A DNA stretch of 64,000 nucleotides from Bog-473 sp963763575 (GCA_963763575.1 CAVXPD010000002.1:107855-171854), one strand, 5' to 3'. Counted from the first letter of the stretch, positions 42,946 to 55,401 are shown. Notes: generated by a model from the letters alone, not told the origin. Made by a program: numbers and translations.

Positions 42946-44334
42946 TCAGCTGGCCTGGCTGACCGAGCTCATGTTGTAGTCGGGGATGCGCAGCGGCGGC
43001 ATGATCGTGCGGTTGAGGTACTCGCCGAACTCGCGGCCGAGCGAGCGTACCGGCGAGCCGACCTCGGTGGCCCGGGCCAGGAGGTCGACCGGGCTCTCGT
43101 TGAACCGGAAGTTGTTCGCTGCGCCGACGACGGCGCCGTTCTCGACCACGTAGACGCCGTCCCGGGTCAGGCCGGTCATGAGGAGCGTGGCCGGGTCGAC
43201 CGGGCGGATGTACCACAGGCAGGTGAGGAGGAGCCCGCGCTCGGTCCGCGCCACCATCTCGTCGACCGACCCGCCGTCGTGCCCCTCGCAGCGCAGCAAC
43301 AGGTTGTCGATGTACGGCGCCATCTCCATGCCCGACTTCTTCGCGCCGGCGCGGTGGTAGCGCAGGTGGGCGAGGACACCGGCGCGCAGCCAGTCGGTGC
43401 GCGAGACGTGGAGCCCGTTGTCGAAGACGGAGACCTCGGAGCTGCTGGCCGGCGTGGCCACGAACGGGGTGCACTCCACGCCGAGCTCGTCGGGGTCGCT
43501 GTAGAGCGTGAAGGGCAGGGTCGTGATCTGCTCGCCGAGGCGGGTCCCCCCGCCCTCCTTCGAAAAGACCGTGCGGCCGTCCTCGGTGTCCTGGCCGCCG
43601 ATGGCGTCGAAGGCGATCATGGCCATCATGTCGCCGACGCCCGAGGGCGGGAGAATGACCTCGTAGCGGCCGGCCTCGAGCGACACCTGGCGGGTGGCCC
43701 AGTCCAGCCGGCGCCAGATCTCCTGCTCCATATCGTCGAACCCGGGCTCGATGGTCGGGACGCCCACCCAGGCCGAGCCGGTGCCGTCCGCCGTGCGGCC
43801 GACGAGGTTGACGGCTCCCGTGGGCTGCGCATACGAGAGCCGCACCCCGGTCGAGCTGCCGAGATACAGCGTCGCCACGTCGAGCTCGGCGAAGCCGGCC
43901 AGCACGGCGTCGCGGGCGCGAGCCCGGCCGAACGCGCCCGACAATGAGAACAGGACCGGCTCGAGCGCGGAGGCGTCGGTCTCTTCGGGGTCGAGTCCGA
44001 AGTCGCGGGCGGGAGCCGTCTCCGCGGGCTCCACCAAGGGGAAGGCGTCCTCCACCGGCGGCGCGGCGACGGCATCCGCCATGGCCGCGGCCACCATGTC
44101 GCGCACCCCGTCGGGCCCGACCTCGCCGGTGCGCGTCGCGGTGCCGACGGACCCGGCGGCCATGACGACGACGCTCACGGTGCGGGCGCGGTGCACGCCG
44201 TTGGTTGTGGTCGTGTTGACCGCGAAGCGCACGTCGGCGTGGCTGCCCTCTTCGACCAGCACCACGCAGCCGTCGGAACCCACGCCGGCGGCGTCGCCCA
44301 CGCCCAGCTCGACGAGCTCCTGGGCCGGGATCAC
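42946..44334 (-). CDS. TldE/PmbA-family protein
   Basis: 462 residues. It lacks the HExxxH metal site, as TldE/PmbA does, but has the family's later motifs FSKEGGGTRLGEQI, LLRCEGHDGGSVDEMVA and the ending LTRDGVYVVENGAVVGAANNFRFNE-type strand. With TldD it forms a heterodimeric protease that trims modified peptides or processes antitoxins. It lies 19 bp after the tldD stop on the same strand. GTG start. Confidence 0.82.
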   Translation of the reverse strand: MIPAQELVELGVGDAAGVGSDGCVVLVEEGSHADVRFAVNTTTTNGVHRARTVSVVVMAAGSVGTATRTGEVGPDGVRDMVAAAMADAVAAPPVEDAFPLVEPAETAPARDFGLDPEETDASALEPVLFSLSGAFGRARARDAVLAGFAELDVATLYLGSSTGVRLSYAQPTGAVNLVGRTADGTGSAWVGVPTIEPGFDDMEQEIWRRLDWATRQVSLEAGRYEVILPPSGVGDMMAMIAFDAIGGQDTEDGRTVFSKEGGGTRLGEQITTLPFTLYSDPDELGVECTPFVATPASSSEVSVFDNGLHVSRTDWLRAGVLAHLRYHRAGAKKSGMEMAPYIDNLLLRCEGHDGGSVDEMVARTERGLLLTCLWYIRPVDPATLLMTGLTRDGVYVVENGAVVGAANNFRFNESPVDLLARATEVGSPVRSLGREFGEYLNRTIMPPLRIPDYNMSSVSQAS

Positions 44335-44353
44335 GCGCGGGCGCCCGTCGTGC

Positions 44354-45848
44354 TCAACGCCCCGCCTCCTCGCGGGCGTTGAGCACCCGCACGCCGCGCA
44401 CGAGCACGGACGGGCAGCCGTGCGACACCGGCGCCACCTGGCCCGGCTGTCCCTTGCCGCAGTTGAACGCGCCGCCGAGCACCCAGGTCGACGCGCCGCC
44501 CACCGCCTCCATGGCGCCCCAGAAGTCGGTCGTCGTCGCCTGGTAGGCCACGTCCTTGAGCTGGCCGGCGAGCTTCCCGCCCTCGATCCGGTAGAAGCGC
44601 TGCCCGGTGAACTGGAAGTTGTAGCGCTGCATGTCGATGGACCAGCTCTTGTCGCCGACGATGTAGATGCCGCGGTCGACGCCCGCGATGAGCTCGCCGG
44701 TGCTCGGGCCGCCGTCGCCCGCGTGCGCGAGCGACACGTTGGCCATCCGCTGGATCGGCACGTGCATCGGCGAGTCGGCGAACGCGCAGCCGTTCGAGCG
44801 CTCGAAGCCCATCGCCGCCGCGATGGCCCGGTCGAGCTGGTAGCCGACGAGGATCCCGTCGCGCACGAGGTCGAACGACTGGCCCGCGACGCCCTCGTCG
44901 TCGATGCCGACGGTGGCCAGGCCGTGCTCGACGGTGCGGTCGCCGGTCACGTGCATGACGCCGGAGCCGTACTGGAGCGTCCCGAGCTTGTCGAAGGTGG
45001 CGAACGACGTCCCGGCGTAGGCCGCCTCGTAGCCGACGGCGCGGTCGAGCTCGGTGGCGTGGCCGATCGACTCGTGGATCGTGAGCCACAGATTGGACGG
45101 GTCGACGACCAGGTCGTAGGTGCCGGCCTCCACCGAGGGCGCGGCCAGCTTCTCGGCCAGGAGCTCGGGCAGCCGGGCCAGCTCGGCGTCCCAGTCCCAG
45201 TTCCCGGCCGACGCGGGGCCGGTCAGGTACTCCCAGCCGCGCCCGACGGGGGGAGCGATCGTGCGCATCGTCTCGAAGCCGGTCTCGGAGAGCGCGAGCG
45301 CCTCGAGCCGGTTCTGCAGCCGTACCCGGTGCTGCGTGGCCCGCGTGCCGTTGAGGTCGGCGAGATACGTCTGCTCCGAGACCGCGAGCAGCGCCGCCGA
45401 CGTGTGCGCCACCGTCGGGTGCTCGCCGAGCCGCCGGCTCCACTCGGCCAGCAGCTCGATCTTGTCGGCCATGGGCACGCTCGAGGGGTCGACCTCGAAC
45501 GCGCTCGTCCAGGTGACCTCGCCGTGCGCAGGCTCGGGGGCCAGCTCGACGCGCCCGGCCCCCGCCCGTCCGGTCACGTCGGCCATCTCCTTGGCTTGGC
45601 GGACCAGGGTGGCCGCCTCCTCCGGCCGCACGTCGACGGAGGCGGCGAACCCGACCGCGCCGTCGACCACGACGCGCACGCCCATGCCGAAGTCGGTCCC
45701 GTCCGCCGTCGTCTCGGGCTGGGCGTCGTGCAGGCGCACCGTCTGGCTGCGGGTGCGCTCGACGCGCAGCTCGGCGGCCTGGCAACCCGCCGCCGCGGTG
45801 AGCGCGGCGTCGGACAGCGCGCTCGAGGTCCTCGGCTGCCAGCGGCAT
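44354..45848 (-). pseudogene. TldD-family metalloprotease with an N-terminal frameshift
   Basis: The main frame gives about 460 residues with the zinc motif IHESIGHATELD, GCAFADSPMHVPIQRMAN and the end GGAFNCGKGQPGQVAPVSHG, all TldD hallmarks. The expected N terminus is split. ATG at 45848, overlapping the upstream stop as TGATG, starts MPLAAEDLERA in one frame, while LSDAALTAAAGCQAAELRVE continues in another. A missing base in the GCGCGC run near 45818 explains this. If the base is a sequencing error the gene is intact; otherwise only a GTG at 45739 could start a shortened protein. Confidence 0.75.
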
Positions 45849-46864
45849 CAGGTCGTGGGCCCGGCCGGCGTGGCCCCTCCGGCCGGGGTGGGTTGCCGCA
45901 CCGGGAGGCCGGCTGCCAAATAGATGGAGTCGATGAGCTCCATCGTACGGATCGCGTCGACCGCCGTCGTCGGGAAGGAGCGCCCCTCCTCGATGGCGGC
46001 GGCGAACGCCTCGAGCTGGTAGTCGTAGGTCGGCTTGCGGCTGAAGCGCTCCTTGCGCGTGCCGAGCTTCGTGGTGACCTTCATGCGATGCCCGGTGTGG
46101 GGGGCGAAGGGGTTGAACACCGAGACCTTGCCGCCGTCGCCCGTCACCTCGGCGTGGAGGCGGAGGATGGACGAGGAGAACATCGAGCAGCCGATGTGGG
46201 CGCGGCCGCCGTCGGGCAGCGTGAAGTGCGCATCCATGGCCCGGTCGACGCCCGGGGACGAGAGTTTGGCCTCCGCGCTCATGACGCGGGGGCCTGCCGC
46301 GAGCAGGCGCAGCAGGCTGACCGGGTAACAGCCCATGTCCATGGTGGCGCCTCCCGCCAGGGCGAGCTGGTAGCGGATGTCGCCCCTTCTCCACAGGGGC
46401 GCCGAGAAGGCCACGTCGATGTTGGCGATGTTGCCGAGCTCGCCCGAGCGCACGATCTCGACGAGGCGCCGGCACAGGGGGTGGTATTGGTAGTGGAAGG
46501 CCTCCATCACCACTGAACCCGGATGGCTGCTGGCGGCCCCGGCCACGGCGCGGGCCTCGTCGGCGTTGGCCGTGAACGGCTTCTCACACAGGACGTGTTT
46601 GCCCGCCCTCAGGGCGGCGATCGTCCAGAAGCCGTGCAGGCCGTTCGGGAGGGGGTTGTAGACGGCATCGAGGTCGGGGTCCTCGACCAGTTCGGTGTAC
46701 GTGTCGAGCACCCGGGGGATGTCGTGCTTCTTGGCAAAGGCGTCGGCACGGGCGCGGTCACGGGCGGCCACCGCTGTGACCTGCACGTAGCCCGTCCGTC
46801 GTGCTGGCCTGACGAGAGCCGCGGGTGCAATGCGGGCGGCCCCGAGGATCCCTATCCTTACCAC
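45848..46864 (-). CDS. Gfo/Idh/MocA-family oxidoreductase
   Basis: 338 residues. The N-terminal Rossmann fold starts VVRIGILGAARIAP, and the EKP motif is VLCEKPFTANADEA. The C-terminal alpha/beta domain contains GGATMDMGCYPVSLLR, the His/Asp catalytic region of this group (dimeric dihydrodiol or sugar dehydrogenase-like). It oxidises a hydroxyl, probably on a sugar, with NAD(P). GTG at 46864 immediately precedes the Rossmann strand; an ATG at 46951 would add 29 residues of low plausibility. Confidence 0.85.
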   Translation of the reverse strand: MVRIGILGAARIAPAALVRPARRTGYVQVTAVAARDRARADAFAKKHDIPRVLDTYTELVEDPDLDAVYNPLPNGLHGFWTIAALRAGKHVLCEKPFTANADEARAVAGAASSHPGSVVMEAFHYQYHPLCRRLVEIVRSGELGNIANIDVAFSAPLWRRGDIRYQLALAGGATMDMGCYPVSLLRLLAAGPRVMSAEAKLSSPGVDRAMDAHFTLPDGGRAHIGCSMFSSSILRLHAEVTGDGGKVSVFNPFAPHTGHRMKVTTKLGTRKERFSRKPTYDYQLEAFAAAIEEGRSFPTTAVDAIRTMELIDSIYLAAGLPVRQPTPAGGATPAGPTT

Positions 46865-47001
46865 TCGGTCGTCACCGGCGGCTGGGCTCCCGCACTCCCG
46901 GGCGGGGTAGTGAGGGCAGCAAGGCGACACGCGGTCGGGCGTTTCCGCCATGTGGGGATGGAGGAATCACGACGTGAACCGGCTGCGGCGGGCCGTCAGA
47001 C

Positions 47002-49410
<2,409 letters not shown>

Positions 49411-49438
<28 letters not shown>

Positions 49439-50064
49439 AGCCTCCGGCGACGGGCGGGCCGAGCGTGGTGGTCCGCCGGGCCACGGGGGCGGACGTGGAC
49501 GCCATGGCGTCCCAGTTGGCCAAGACATTCTGGGACGACCCCGTCACGAGCCACATCTTCCGGCGCGAGTCGCGGCGCGACGCCGGGCTGCGCGCCTACT
49601 TCGCCACGCAGATGCGGGCCGACTACCTGCCCTTCGGGGGCTGCTACACGACCGACGGCTACGCCGGCTCTGCGATCTGGGCCCCGGCCGGCAAGCCTCT
49701 GCTGACGGGGCTCACCGCGATCTTGACCATGCTGCCGGTGCTGCCGTACGTGTGGGAGCGGCTCCCGACGACGCTGCGGATCCTCAACCTGGTCGAGTCG
49801 ATGCACCCGCACGAGCCGCACTGGTACCTGGCGACGCTCGGCACCGCCGTCGAGCTCCAGGGGCGCGGCGTGGGTGGCGCGTTGATGCAGCCGGTCCTGT
49901 CACACTGCGACGCGGCAGGCCTGCCGTGCTACCTGGAGTCGTCCAAGGAGCGCAACGTGCCCTTCTACCGGCGTCACGGCTTCGAGGTCGTGCGCGAGCT
50001 GAGGCTGCCCGACGAGGGCCCACCCCTCTGGACGATGTGGCGGGAGCCCAAGCCCGTGGGTTGA
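49411..50064 (+). CDS. GNAT-family N-acetyltransferase
   Basis: 217 residues. The acetyl-CoA-binding segment LGTAVELQGRGVGGALMQPV, the strand LPCYLESSKERNVPFYRRHGF and the C-terminal LWTMWRE fit one GNAT domain. The N-terminal 25 residues are a proline-rich extension. The start overlaps the end of the acyltransferase gene by 28 bp. The substrate is unknown. Confidence 0.8.
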
Positions 50065-50080
50065 GGGCTTCGTCACGAGC

Positions 50081-50376
50081 GTCCTGAGGGTTTCGGGGCC
50101 TTTGGGGCGGAGGTCCACGCGATTAGGCCGGCGCAGAGGCCGACGCAAAGTCGCCGGTCTATAGGCCACGAACCTCCGCCAAGTTTCTCTCGGCTCTATA
50201 CGCGGGACTCAACTGGCGTTGGATGACGTTGGCAGGGACCATATACACGCGAGGGCAACTCGCCCGAGCCGCCGCATACGACCACGAAGAAGACTCGACT
50301 CGTTCGAGCGCGGAGCCTCGAGCGAGCCCTCAAATCTCTTGAAGGACCGCCACGGGACGGTATGGGCGACCGTTCG
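50081..50376. repeat. intergenic element B, related to element A near 24.85 kb
   Basis: It lies between convergent genes, as element A does. It shares, in order, GTCCTGAGG (50081), TATACGCG (about 50197), the 24-nt core (50239-50262, two mismatches to A), CAAAT..CTTG (50331) and GACCGTTCG (50368). The spacing from core to CAAAT is 92 bp versus 85 in A, so small insertions have occurred. No supported protein is encoded; the rest of this 377-bp gap shows nothing else. Confidence 0.6.
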
Positions 50377-50441
50377 GAATCAGCCGCTTCTCGCCCCGAG
50401 AACGCTCGCCTCGGCGCGGCCCGACGCGGCGAGCAACAGGC

Positions 50442-51350
50442 CTAGGTCGGGTGGATGCCCTCGGGCATCGAGAGCGCGTCGTTCACGACGACCCCGAGAA
50501 CGTCGACGACGGCCCTGACCGGAGCAGACGGCAGGCCGCGGCGCCGCTGGGCTACGCCCACCCGGCGGCGGGGGAGCCCTGTCACCGGGAGCACCGAGAA
50601 CCGCCCCCGCAGGTGGCCGGGCACCGCGGTCGCGGGGAGGATGGCGGCGCCGTAGCCGTCGAAGGTCAAGGAAGCAATGAGGCGCACGCCGTCGAGCTCC
50701 ATGGCTGGCCGCAGCGCGATGCGCGCGGGCACGGTGGCGCTGTCGATCTCGGCCCGCAGGGCAGTCCCGGGGGCGGGGAGCAGGAGCTCGAGCTCCGAGA
50801 GGCGCTCCAGCGGGATCGAGGTGGCGCCAGCGAGGGGATGGCCGACGGGCAGGACCACCACGAGGTCTTCGTCGAACAGCTGCGCGGCCATGATCTCGTC
50901 ACCGCTCAGCGGAAAGGTCACAACGGCGAGATCGAGCTGGCCCGAGGCCAGCTGCTGTTCCAACTGAACGCTCGAGCCCTCGGCCACGTTGAGGTGAATG
51001 TGGGGGTGGCGCACCCGCAGCAGGTCGAAGAGCTGGGGCACCAGCCACCGCCCGGTCGTGCCAATCATTCCGAGGCGGACGGTCCCGACCACCTCTTCGC
51101 GCAGGGCCGTGACGTCGGCCACCATCGCGTCGAGCTCGTTCATGACCCGGCGGGCGCGCTCGACCACCACCTCGCCCTCCTCGGTCAAACGGCCCGAGGC
51201 GCGGTCGACGAGCTGCACGTCCAGCTCGTTCTCGAGGCGCGCCACGTGTGCGGAGACGTTGGACTGCACGGTCCCGATGGACGACGCGGCGGCGGAGAAG
51301 CTGCCCGTATCGGCGATCCCCATCAATGCTTGCAAGTGTTTGAGCTCCAC
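50442..51350 (-). CDS. LysR-family transcriptional regulator
   Basis: 302 residues. N-terminal winged HTH MELKHLQALMGIADTGSFSA, ENELDVQLVDRASGRLTEEG, then a periplasmic-binding-like effector domain (TVRLGMIGTTGRWLVPQLF, DEDLVVVLPVGHPLAG). It normally controls divergent genes, here the HAD/acyltransferase fusion. A GAGGAG site precedes the GTG. The inducer is unknown. Confidence 0.9.
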   Translation of the reverse strand: MELKHLQALMGIADTGSFSAAASSIGTVQSNVSAHVARLENELDVQLVDRASGRLTEEGEVVVERARRVMNELDAMVADVTALREEVVGTVRLGMIGTTGRWLVPQLFDLLRVRHPHIHLNVAEGSSVQLEQQLASGQLDLAVVTFPLSGDEIMAAQLFDEDLVVVLPVGHPLAGATSIPLERLSELELLLPAPGTALRAEIDSATVPARIALRPAMELDGVRLIASLTFDGYGAAILPATAVPGHLRGRFSVLPVTGLPRRRVGVAQRRRGLPSAPVRAVVDVLGVVVNDALSMPEGIHPT

Positions 51351-51509
51351 CGATTCTCCTCAGGGAAAATGCTTGCTCGAGTTCAGTTACCCATCAGTAT
51401 AAATGATGAGAAGTATCTTCCGAAGCTGCTTGACTGATTGACTTAACCCCGCCACAATGACATTGGACCGCAGGGATTGGAAGCCCCCCCTCCTACCCTG
51501 GTGAGTCGT

Positions 51510-51546
51510 GAGAAGGGATCGCCATCCCCCCCGGCGATCCCTTCTC
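51510..51546. promoter_or_regulatory. perfect 14-bp hairpin upstream of the HAD/acyltransferase gene
   Basis: GAGAAGGGATCGCC (51510-51523) pairs exactly with 51533-51546 around a C-rich 9-nt loop. It lies 60 bp before the ATG at 51607 and not behind any gene, so it may be an attenuator-like leader or an insulating terminator between divergent genes. Confidence 0.45.
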
Positions 51547-51606
51547 CTAATTCCGGGCCAGTTTCGGCACGCCGAGAAGTCCCTAGGAACTGCTTTACTC
51601 TGAGCG

Positions 51607-52992
51607 ATGGTGGCCAAGAGCGCCGTTTTCATCGACCTCGACCGCACGCTGCTGGCCCATGCCTCGGGCCAGGTGCTCAACCGGGCCCTGGTTGATGAGG
51701 GCGTCCTCCCCGAGGGTCGTTCCGTCCCCGGCGACAGGTTCCTGTACGCCATCAACGACCGGCTGGGGGAAAACCTCTTGTCGATGGGCCTGGTCCGAGC
51801 GGCGGCCCGGGTGGCGCGGGGCTGGAGCCAGGAGCAGGTGCAGGCGGCCGGCCGGCGGGCCGTGGCCGCCCTCAGCGAGCTGGTGGCCCCCTTCGCTCCC
51901 CAGCGGCTGGCCGCCTTCCGGGCCGAGGGCCACCGCCTGGTGCTCTCCACGACGACCCCTGTGGACCTGGTGGCCCCTTTCGCGGAAGCTTTCGGCTTCG
52001 ACGATTTGATCGCGACCACCTACGAGGCCAAAGACGGGCTCTACACGGGACGTCTCTACGAAGGGTTCGTATGGGGGACCGGCAAGCTGCGCGCCGTCAA
52101 GGAGTGGGCCGACGACCACGGCGTCGACCTCATCGACTGCCACGCCTGCAGCGACAGCATCTTCGACGTACCGCTGCTCTCGAGCGTCGGCTCGCCACAC
52201 GCCGTGAACCCCGACCCCACCCTCACCCTGGTGGCCTCAGTGCGCCGCTGGCCGATCGAGCACTGGGACCGTCCGCCCGGCGTCCCCAGCTTCGTCGGCT
52301 TGGAGCCCTATCACCTCCTACGTCCGTTCGTCCGCAATCTCTCGTTTCCCTATGCGCGTTTCGACATCACCGGAGTGGAGAACGTGCCGGCGCGGGGCCC
52401 CGTGCTATTGGCGGCGAACCACCGCAGCTACTTCGACGTGGCCGCCCTCGCGCTCGTCGCCCGAGCAATCGGCCGGCCCGTGCGCTTCCTCGGAAAGAAG
52501 GAGATCTTCGACGCCCCGGTGGTCGGCATGATCGCGCGCGCCCTCGGTGGCATCCCGGTCGACCGCCGCAGTGGCAGCAGCAGCGGACAGCCGTTGCGCG
52601 AGGCCGAGGCCGCCTTGAAGGCGGGCGAGGTCGTGATCGTCCTTCCTCAGGGAACGATCCCGCGTGGCTACGACTTCTTCGATCCGGTACTGCACGGCAA
52701 GACGGGCACGGCGCGTCTGGCCGCCTCGACTGGCGCCCCGGTGGTACCTGTCGGCCTCTGGGGCACTGAGAAGGTATGGCCGAGGTCGTCGCGGGTGCCC
52801 GACTTCACGCTCGTCCGCCACCCGCCCGAGGTGACGGTTCGCATCGGCAAGCCGGTCGGACTGTCGCTGACCGACGCGCAGGCGGACACCGAGACGATCA
52901 TGCAGGCGATCAGTGCCCTGCTGCCCGCCGAGGCGCGGGTGCGCCACGAGCCCACGCCCGAGGAGCTGGCGCGCACCAAGCCCCCTCGGTGA
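51607..52992 (+). CDS. HAD-IB phosphatase / 1-acylglycerol-3-phosphate acyltransferase fusion
   Basis: 461 residues. The N-terminal HAD domain (about 1-215) has DxDxT in VFIDLDRTLL and the late CHACSDSIFDVPLL acidic motif. The C-terminal PlsC domain (about 230-440) has NHRSYFD (HX4D) and LPQGTIPRG, where Gln replaces the usual Glu of EGT. The fusion is common in actinobacteria and acts in phospholipid synthesis at the membrane. The stop overlaps the MurT start (GTGA). Confidence 0.88.
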   Translation: MVAKSAVFIDLDRTLLAHASGQVLNRALVDEGVLPEGRSVPGDRFLYAINDRLGENLLSMGLVRAAARVARGWSQEQVQAAGRRAVAALSELVAPFAPQRLAAFRAEGHRLVLSTTTPVDLVAPFAEAFGFDDLIATTYEAKDGLYTGRLYEGFVWGTGKLRAVKEWADDHGVDLIDCHACSDSIFDVPLLSSVGSPHAVNPDPTLTLVASVRRWPIEHWDRPPGVPSFVGLEPYHLLRPFVRNLSFPYARFDITGVENVPARGPVLLAANHRSYFDVAALALVARAIGRPVRFLGKKEIFDAPVVGMIARALGGIPVDRRSGSSSGQPLREAEAALKAGEVVIVLPQGTIPRGYDFFDPVLHGKTGTARLAASTGAPVVPVGLWGTEKVWPRSSRVPDFTLVRHPPEVTVRIGKPVGLSLTDAQADTETIMQAISALLPAEARVRHEPTPEELARTKPPR

Positions 52993-54224
52993 GGGCGCGC
53001 CTCGCCAGCGCGGCCACGCGGGCGGTCAACGCAGCCTCGCGTCGTCTTGGCCGTGGCCAGGGAACGGTCGCGGGGGGACGGGCCGGCTTGCGGGTCGACC
53101 CCCAGTTGCTCGAGCATCTGAGCGCCGGCCGCCAGGTGGTGCTCGTGAGCGGCACGAACGGCAAGACGACGACCACCCGCCTGCTGACGGTCGGCCTGGG
53201 CGCACTGGGTGATGCGGTGGTGACGAACGAGACGGGCTCGAACATGCCACCGGGCCACGTTGCGGCGCTGGCGGGCTCGGACGCCGCCAAGGTGGTACTC
53301 GAGGTGGACGAGGTCTACCTGCCGAGAGTGCTCACGGCCACCACCGCCACCGCCGTCGTGCTGCTGAACCTCTCGCGCGACCAACTCGACCGCACCAACG
53401 AGGTGCGCATGGTGGCCGCGCGCTGGCGGGCCGCCCTCGCGGCGGCCCCGCGTACCCACGTCGTGGCCAACGCCGACGACCCCCTCGTGGTGTGGGGGGC
53501 CGGGGCGGCGCACCACGTCCACTGGGTCGGTGCCGGGCTCCGCTGGCAGCTCGATGCGGTGGGGTGCCCGTCATGCGAGGGGCGCATCGAGTTCGGCGAA
53601 GGACCATGGTCGTGCGCGTCGTGCGGCTTCGCGCGGCCCGAACCAGAAGCGCAGCTGGTCTGGTCGGCCGACGGCACCCCGACGGCAGTGTGGAAGGACG
53701 GGCGGACGAGTGGAGTGAGGCTGGCACTCCCTGGACGCTTCAACCAGGCCAACGCACTAATGGCGGCGGTGGCGGCCGAGGCCGGTGGGGTCGACGCGCT
53801 GGCGGCGCTCCACGAGATGGAGGGCGTCGAGGAGGTGGCGGGTCGCTTCACCGTGCGGTCCTTCGGCGACGTACGCGCACGGCTGATGCTCGCAAAGAAT
53901 CCGGCAGGTTGGGACGAGCTGCTCGAGTTGGTCGCCGGCGGAGCGGCGCCGCTGGTGGTGAGCATCAACGCACGCGTCGCCGACGGGGTGGACCCGAGCT
54001 GGCTGTGGGACGTGCCCTTCGAGCGGTTGGCCGGACGCACGGTCGTGGCCACCGGTGACCGTTACCGCGACCTATCGGTGCGCCTGCAGTACGCCGGGGT
54101 CGCGCACACCGCGGAATCGAATCCCACGGCGGCGGTGGTCGCCGCGGCGGATGGCGGTCGCGGTGCCGTCGATGTGATCGGCAACTACACCGCCTTCAAC
54201 GATCTGCTCGGGACGCCCCCATGA
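52989..54224 (+). CDS. murT: lipid II isoglutaminyl synthase subunit MurT
   Basis: 411 residues. Mur-ligase P-loop VLVSGTNGKTTTTRLL, the ligase-type LNLSRDQLDRTNEV and the inserted zinc ribbon CPSCEGRIEF..CASCGFARPE (about residues 196-220), a hallmark of MurT, then the DUF1727 C terminus (FNDLLG). With GatD it amidates the D-Glu of lipid II to D-isoglutamine. GTG start overlaps the upstream stop, and the gatD ATG overlaps its stop. Confidence 0.93.
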   Translation: MRARLASAATRAVNAASRRLGRGQGTVAGGRAGLRVDPQLLEHLSAGRQVVLVSGTNGKTTTTRLLTVGLGALGDAVVTNETGSNMPPGHVAALAGSDAAKVVLEVDEVYLPRVLTATTATAVVLLNLSRDQLDRTNEVRMVAARWRAALAAAPRTHVVANADDPLVVWGAGAAHHVHWVGAGLRWQLDAVGCPSCEGRIEFGEGPWSCASCGFARPEPEAQLVWSADGTPTAVWKDGRTSGVRLALPGRFNQANALMAAVAAEAGGVDALAALHEMEGVEEVAGRFTVRSFGDVRARLMLAKNPAGWDELLELVAGGAAPLVVSINARVADGVDPSWLWDVPFERLAGRTVVATGDRYRDLSVRLQYAGVAHTAESNPTAAVVAAADGGRGAVDVIGNYTAFNDLLGTPP

Positions 54225-54970
54225 CGCGTGCAGTCCGGGTGGCGGTGGTATTCCCCGATCTTCTCGGCACCTACGGAGACGGGGGCAACGGGCTCATCCT
54301 GGCCCGGCGCGCCGAATGGCGCGGCTACGGGGCCGAGCTGCTGCAGGCCGTGTCTGACCGGCCGTTGCCCGAGGCCGACATCTACTGCGTGGGGGGTGGA
54401 GAGGACGGCCCGCAGGTACGCGCCGTGCGCACCCTGATCGACGACGGGACCCTGGCCGCTCGGGTCTCGGACGGGGCCGTCGTCTTGGCGGTGTGTGCCG
54501 GTTTCCAGGTCGTCGGCCGCAGCTTTCCCGGGAGCGAGGGCGAGGCCCACGAGGGCGTGGGGTTGCTCGACGTCGAGACCGTGAAGGGCACGGGTGCGCG
54601 TGCGGTCGGCGAGGTGGTCGCGGACGTGGTCGGCCTGCCGGAGCTGCCCGTCATGACCGGCTTCGAGAACCATGGCGGCCGCACCACGCTCGGGCCGGGA
54701 ACCGTCGCGCTGGGGAAGGTCACCGATGGTGTGGGCAACGGCGACGGGAGCGAGGGCGCGGTCAACGGCCATGTGGTGGGCACCTACCTCCACGGGCCGG
54801 TGCTCGCCCGCAATCCGGCGCTGGCCGACCTGTTCTTGGGGTGGGCGCTGGGGGAGGACGCGCTGCCGCTGTCGTCGGTCGACGACCTCGCCGCGGACAG
54901 CCTTCGCGAGGAAAGGCTCGCTGCGGCACGCGTGCGGCGCCGGTGGCGGCGACGAGCCGGCCGGAACTGA
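54221..54970 (+). CDS. gatD: lipid II isoglutaminyl synthase subunit GatD (glutamine amidotransferase)
   Basis: 249 residues of the CobB/CobQ-like amidotransferase fold. Catalytic Cys in LAVCAGFQVVG, His in GTYLHGPVLARNP and the early GTYGDGGNGLIL are present. It supplies ammonia from glutamine to MurT, encoded immediately upstream with an ATGA overlap. Confidence 0.93.
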   Translation: MTRAVRVAVVFPDLLGTYGDGGNGLILARRAEWRGYGAELLQAVSDRPLPEADIYCVGGGEDGPQVRAVRTLIDDGTLAARVSDGAVVLAVCAGFQVVGRSFPGSEGEAHEGVGLLDVETVKGTGARAVGEVVADVVGLPELPVMTGFENHGGRTTLGPGTVALGKVTDGVGNGDGSEGAVNGHVVGTYLHGPVLARNPALADLFLGWALGEDALPLSSVDDLAADSLREERLAAARVRRRWRRRAGRN

Positions 54971-54996
54971 GCCAGCCGACTGAAGGAGGAGCGTCC

Positions 54997-55401
54997 ATGC
55001 GAACCGTGCTCAACGTGTTATGGCTCGTGCTCTCGGGCCTGTGGCTCGCCATCGGTTACTTCGTGATCGGCCTCGTGCTGTGCATATTGATCATCACCAT
55101 CCCGTTCGGGGTCGCGTGCTTTCGACTGGCCGCGTTCGTGCTGTGGCCGTTCGGTCGCGCCGTCGTGCCCAAGCCGGGCGCCGGGGCACCGTCCCTGGTG
55201 GCGAACATCATCTGGTTCATCTTGGCCGGGGTCTGGTTGGCGATCTCGCACGTGGTGCTCGGCGTGGTGCTCTGCCTCACCATCATCGGGATCCCGCTCG
55301 GCCTCGGGAACTTCAAGCTGGCCGCCGTGGCCCTCGCACCGCTGGGCAAGGAGATCGTCTCGACGCGCGATCCCCGCGCCCAATACGGGATCGCATTCTG
55401 A
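54997..55401 (+). CDS. YccF-domain membrane protein
   Basis: 134 residues. Two YccF units, each a hydrophobic hairpin with a Phe/Pro motif: NVLWLVLSGLWLAIGY..TIPFGVACFRLA and NIIWFILAGVWLAISH..GIPLGLGNFKLA. About four helices, inner membrane. Function unknown. A strong AGGAGG precedes the ATG. Confidence 0.9.
   Translation: MRTVLNVLWLVLSGLWLAIGYFVIGLVLCILIITIPFGVACFRLAAFVLWPFGRAVVPKPGAGAPSLVANIIWFILAGVWLAISHVVLGVVLCLTIIGIPLGLGNFKLAAVALAPLGKEIVSTRDPRAQYGIAF

Noticed and set aside
52640..52665. Gln in place of Glu in the EGT motif of the HAD/acyltransferase fusion as a sign of inactivity
   Set aside because: From memory, LPQGTIPRG is a normal variant in actinobacterial members of this fusion family, so it is not a lesion.
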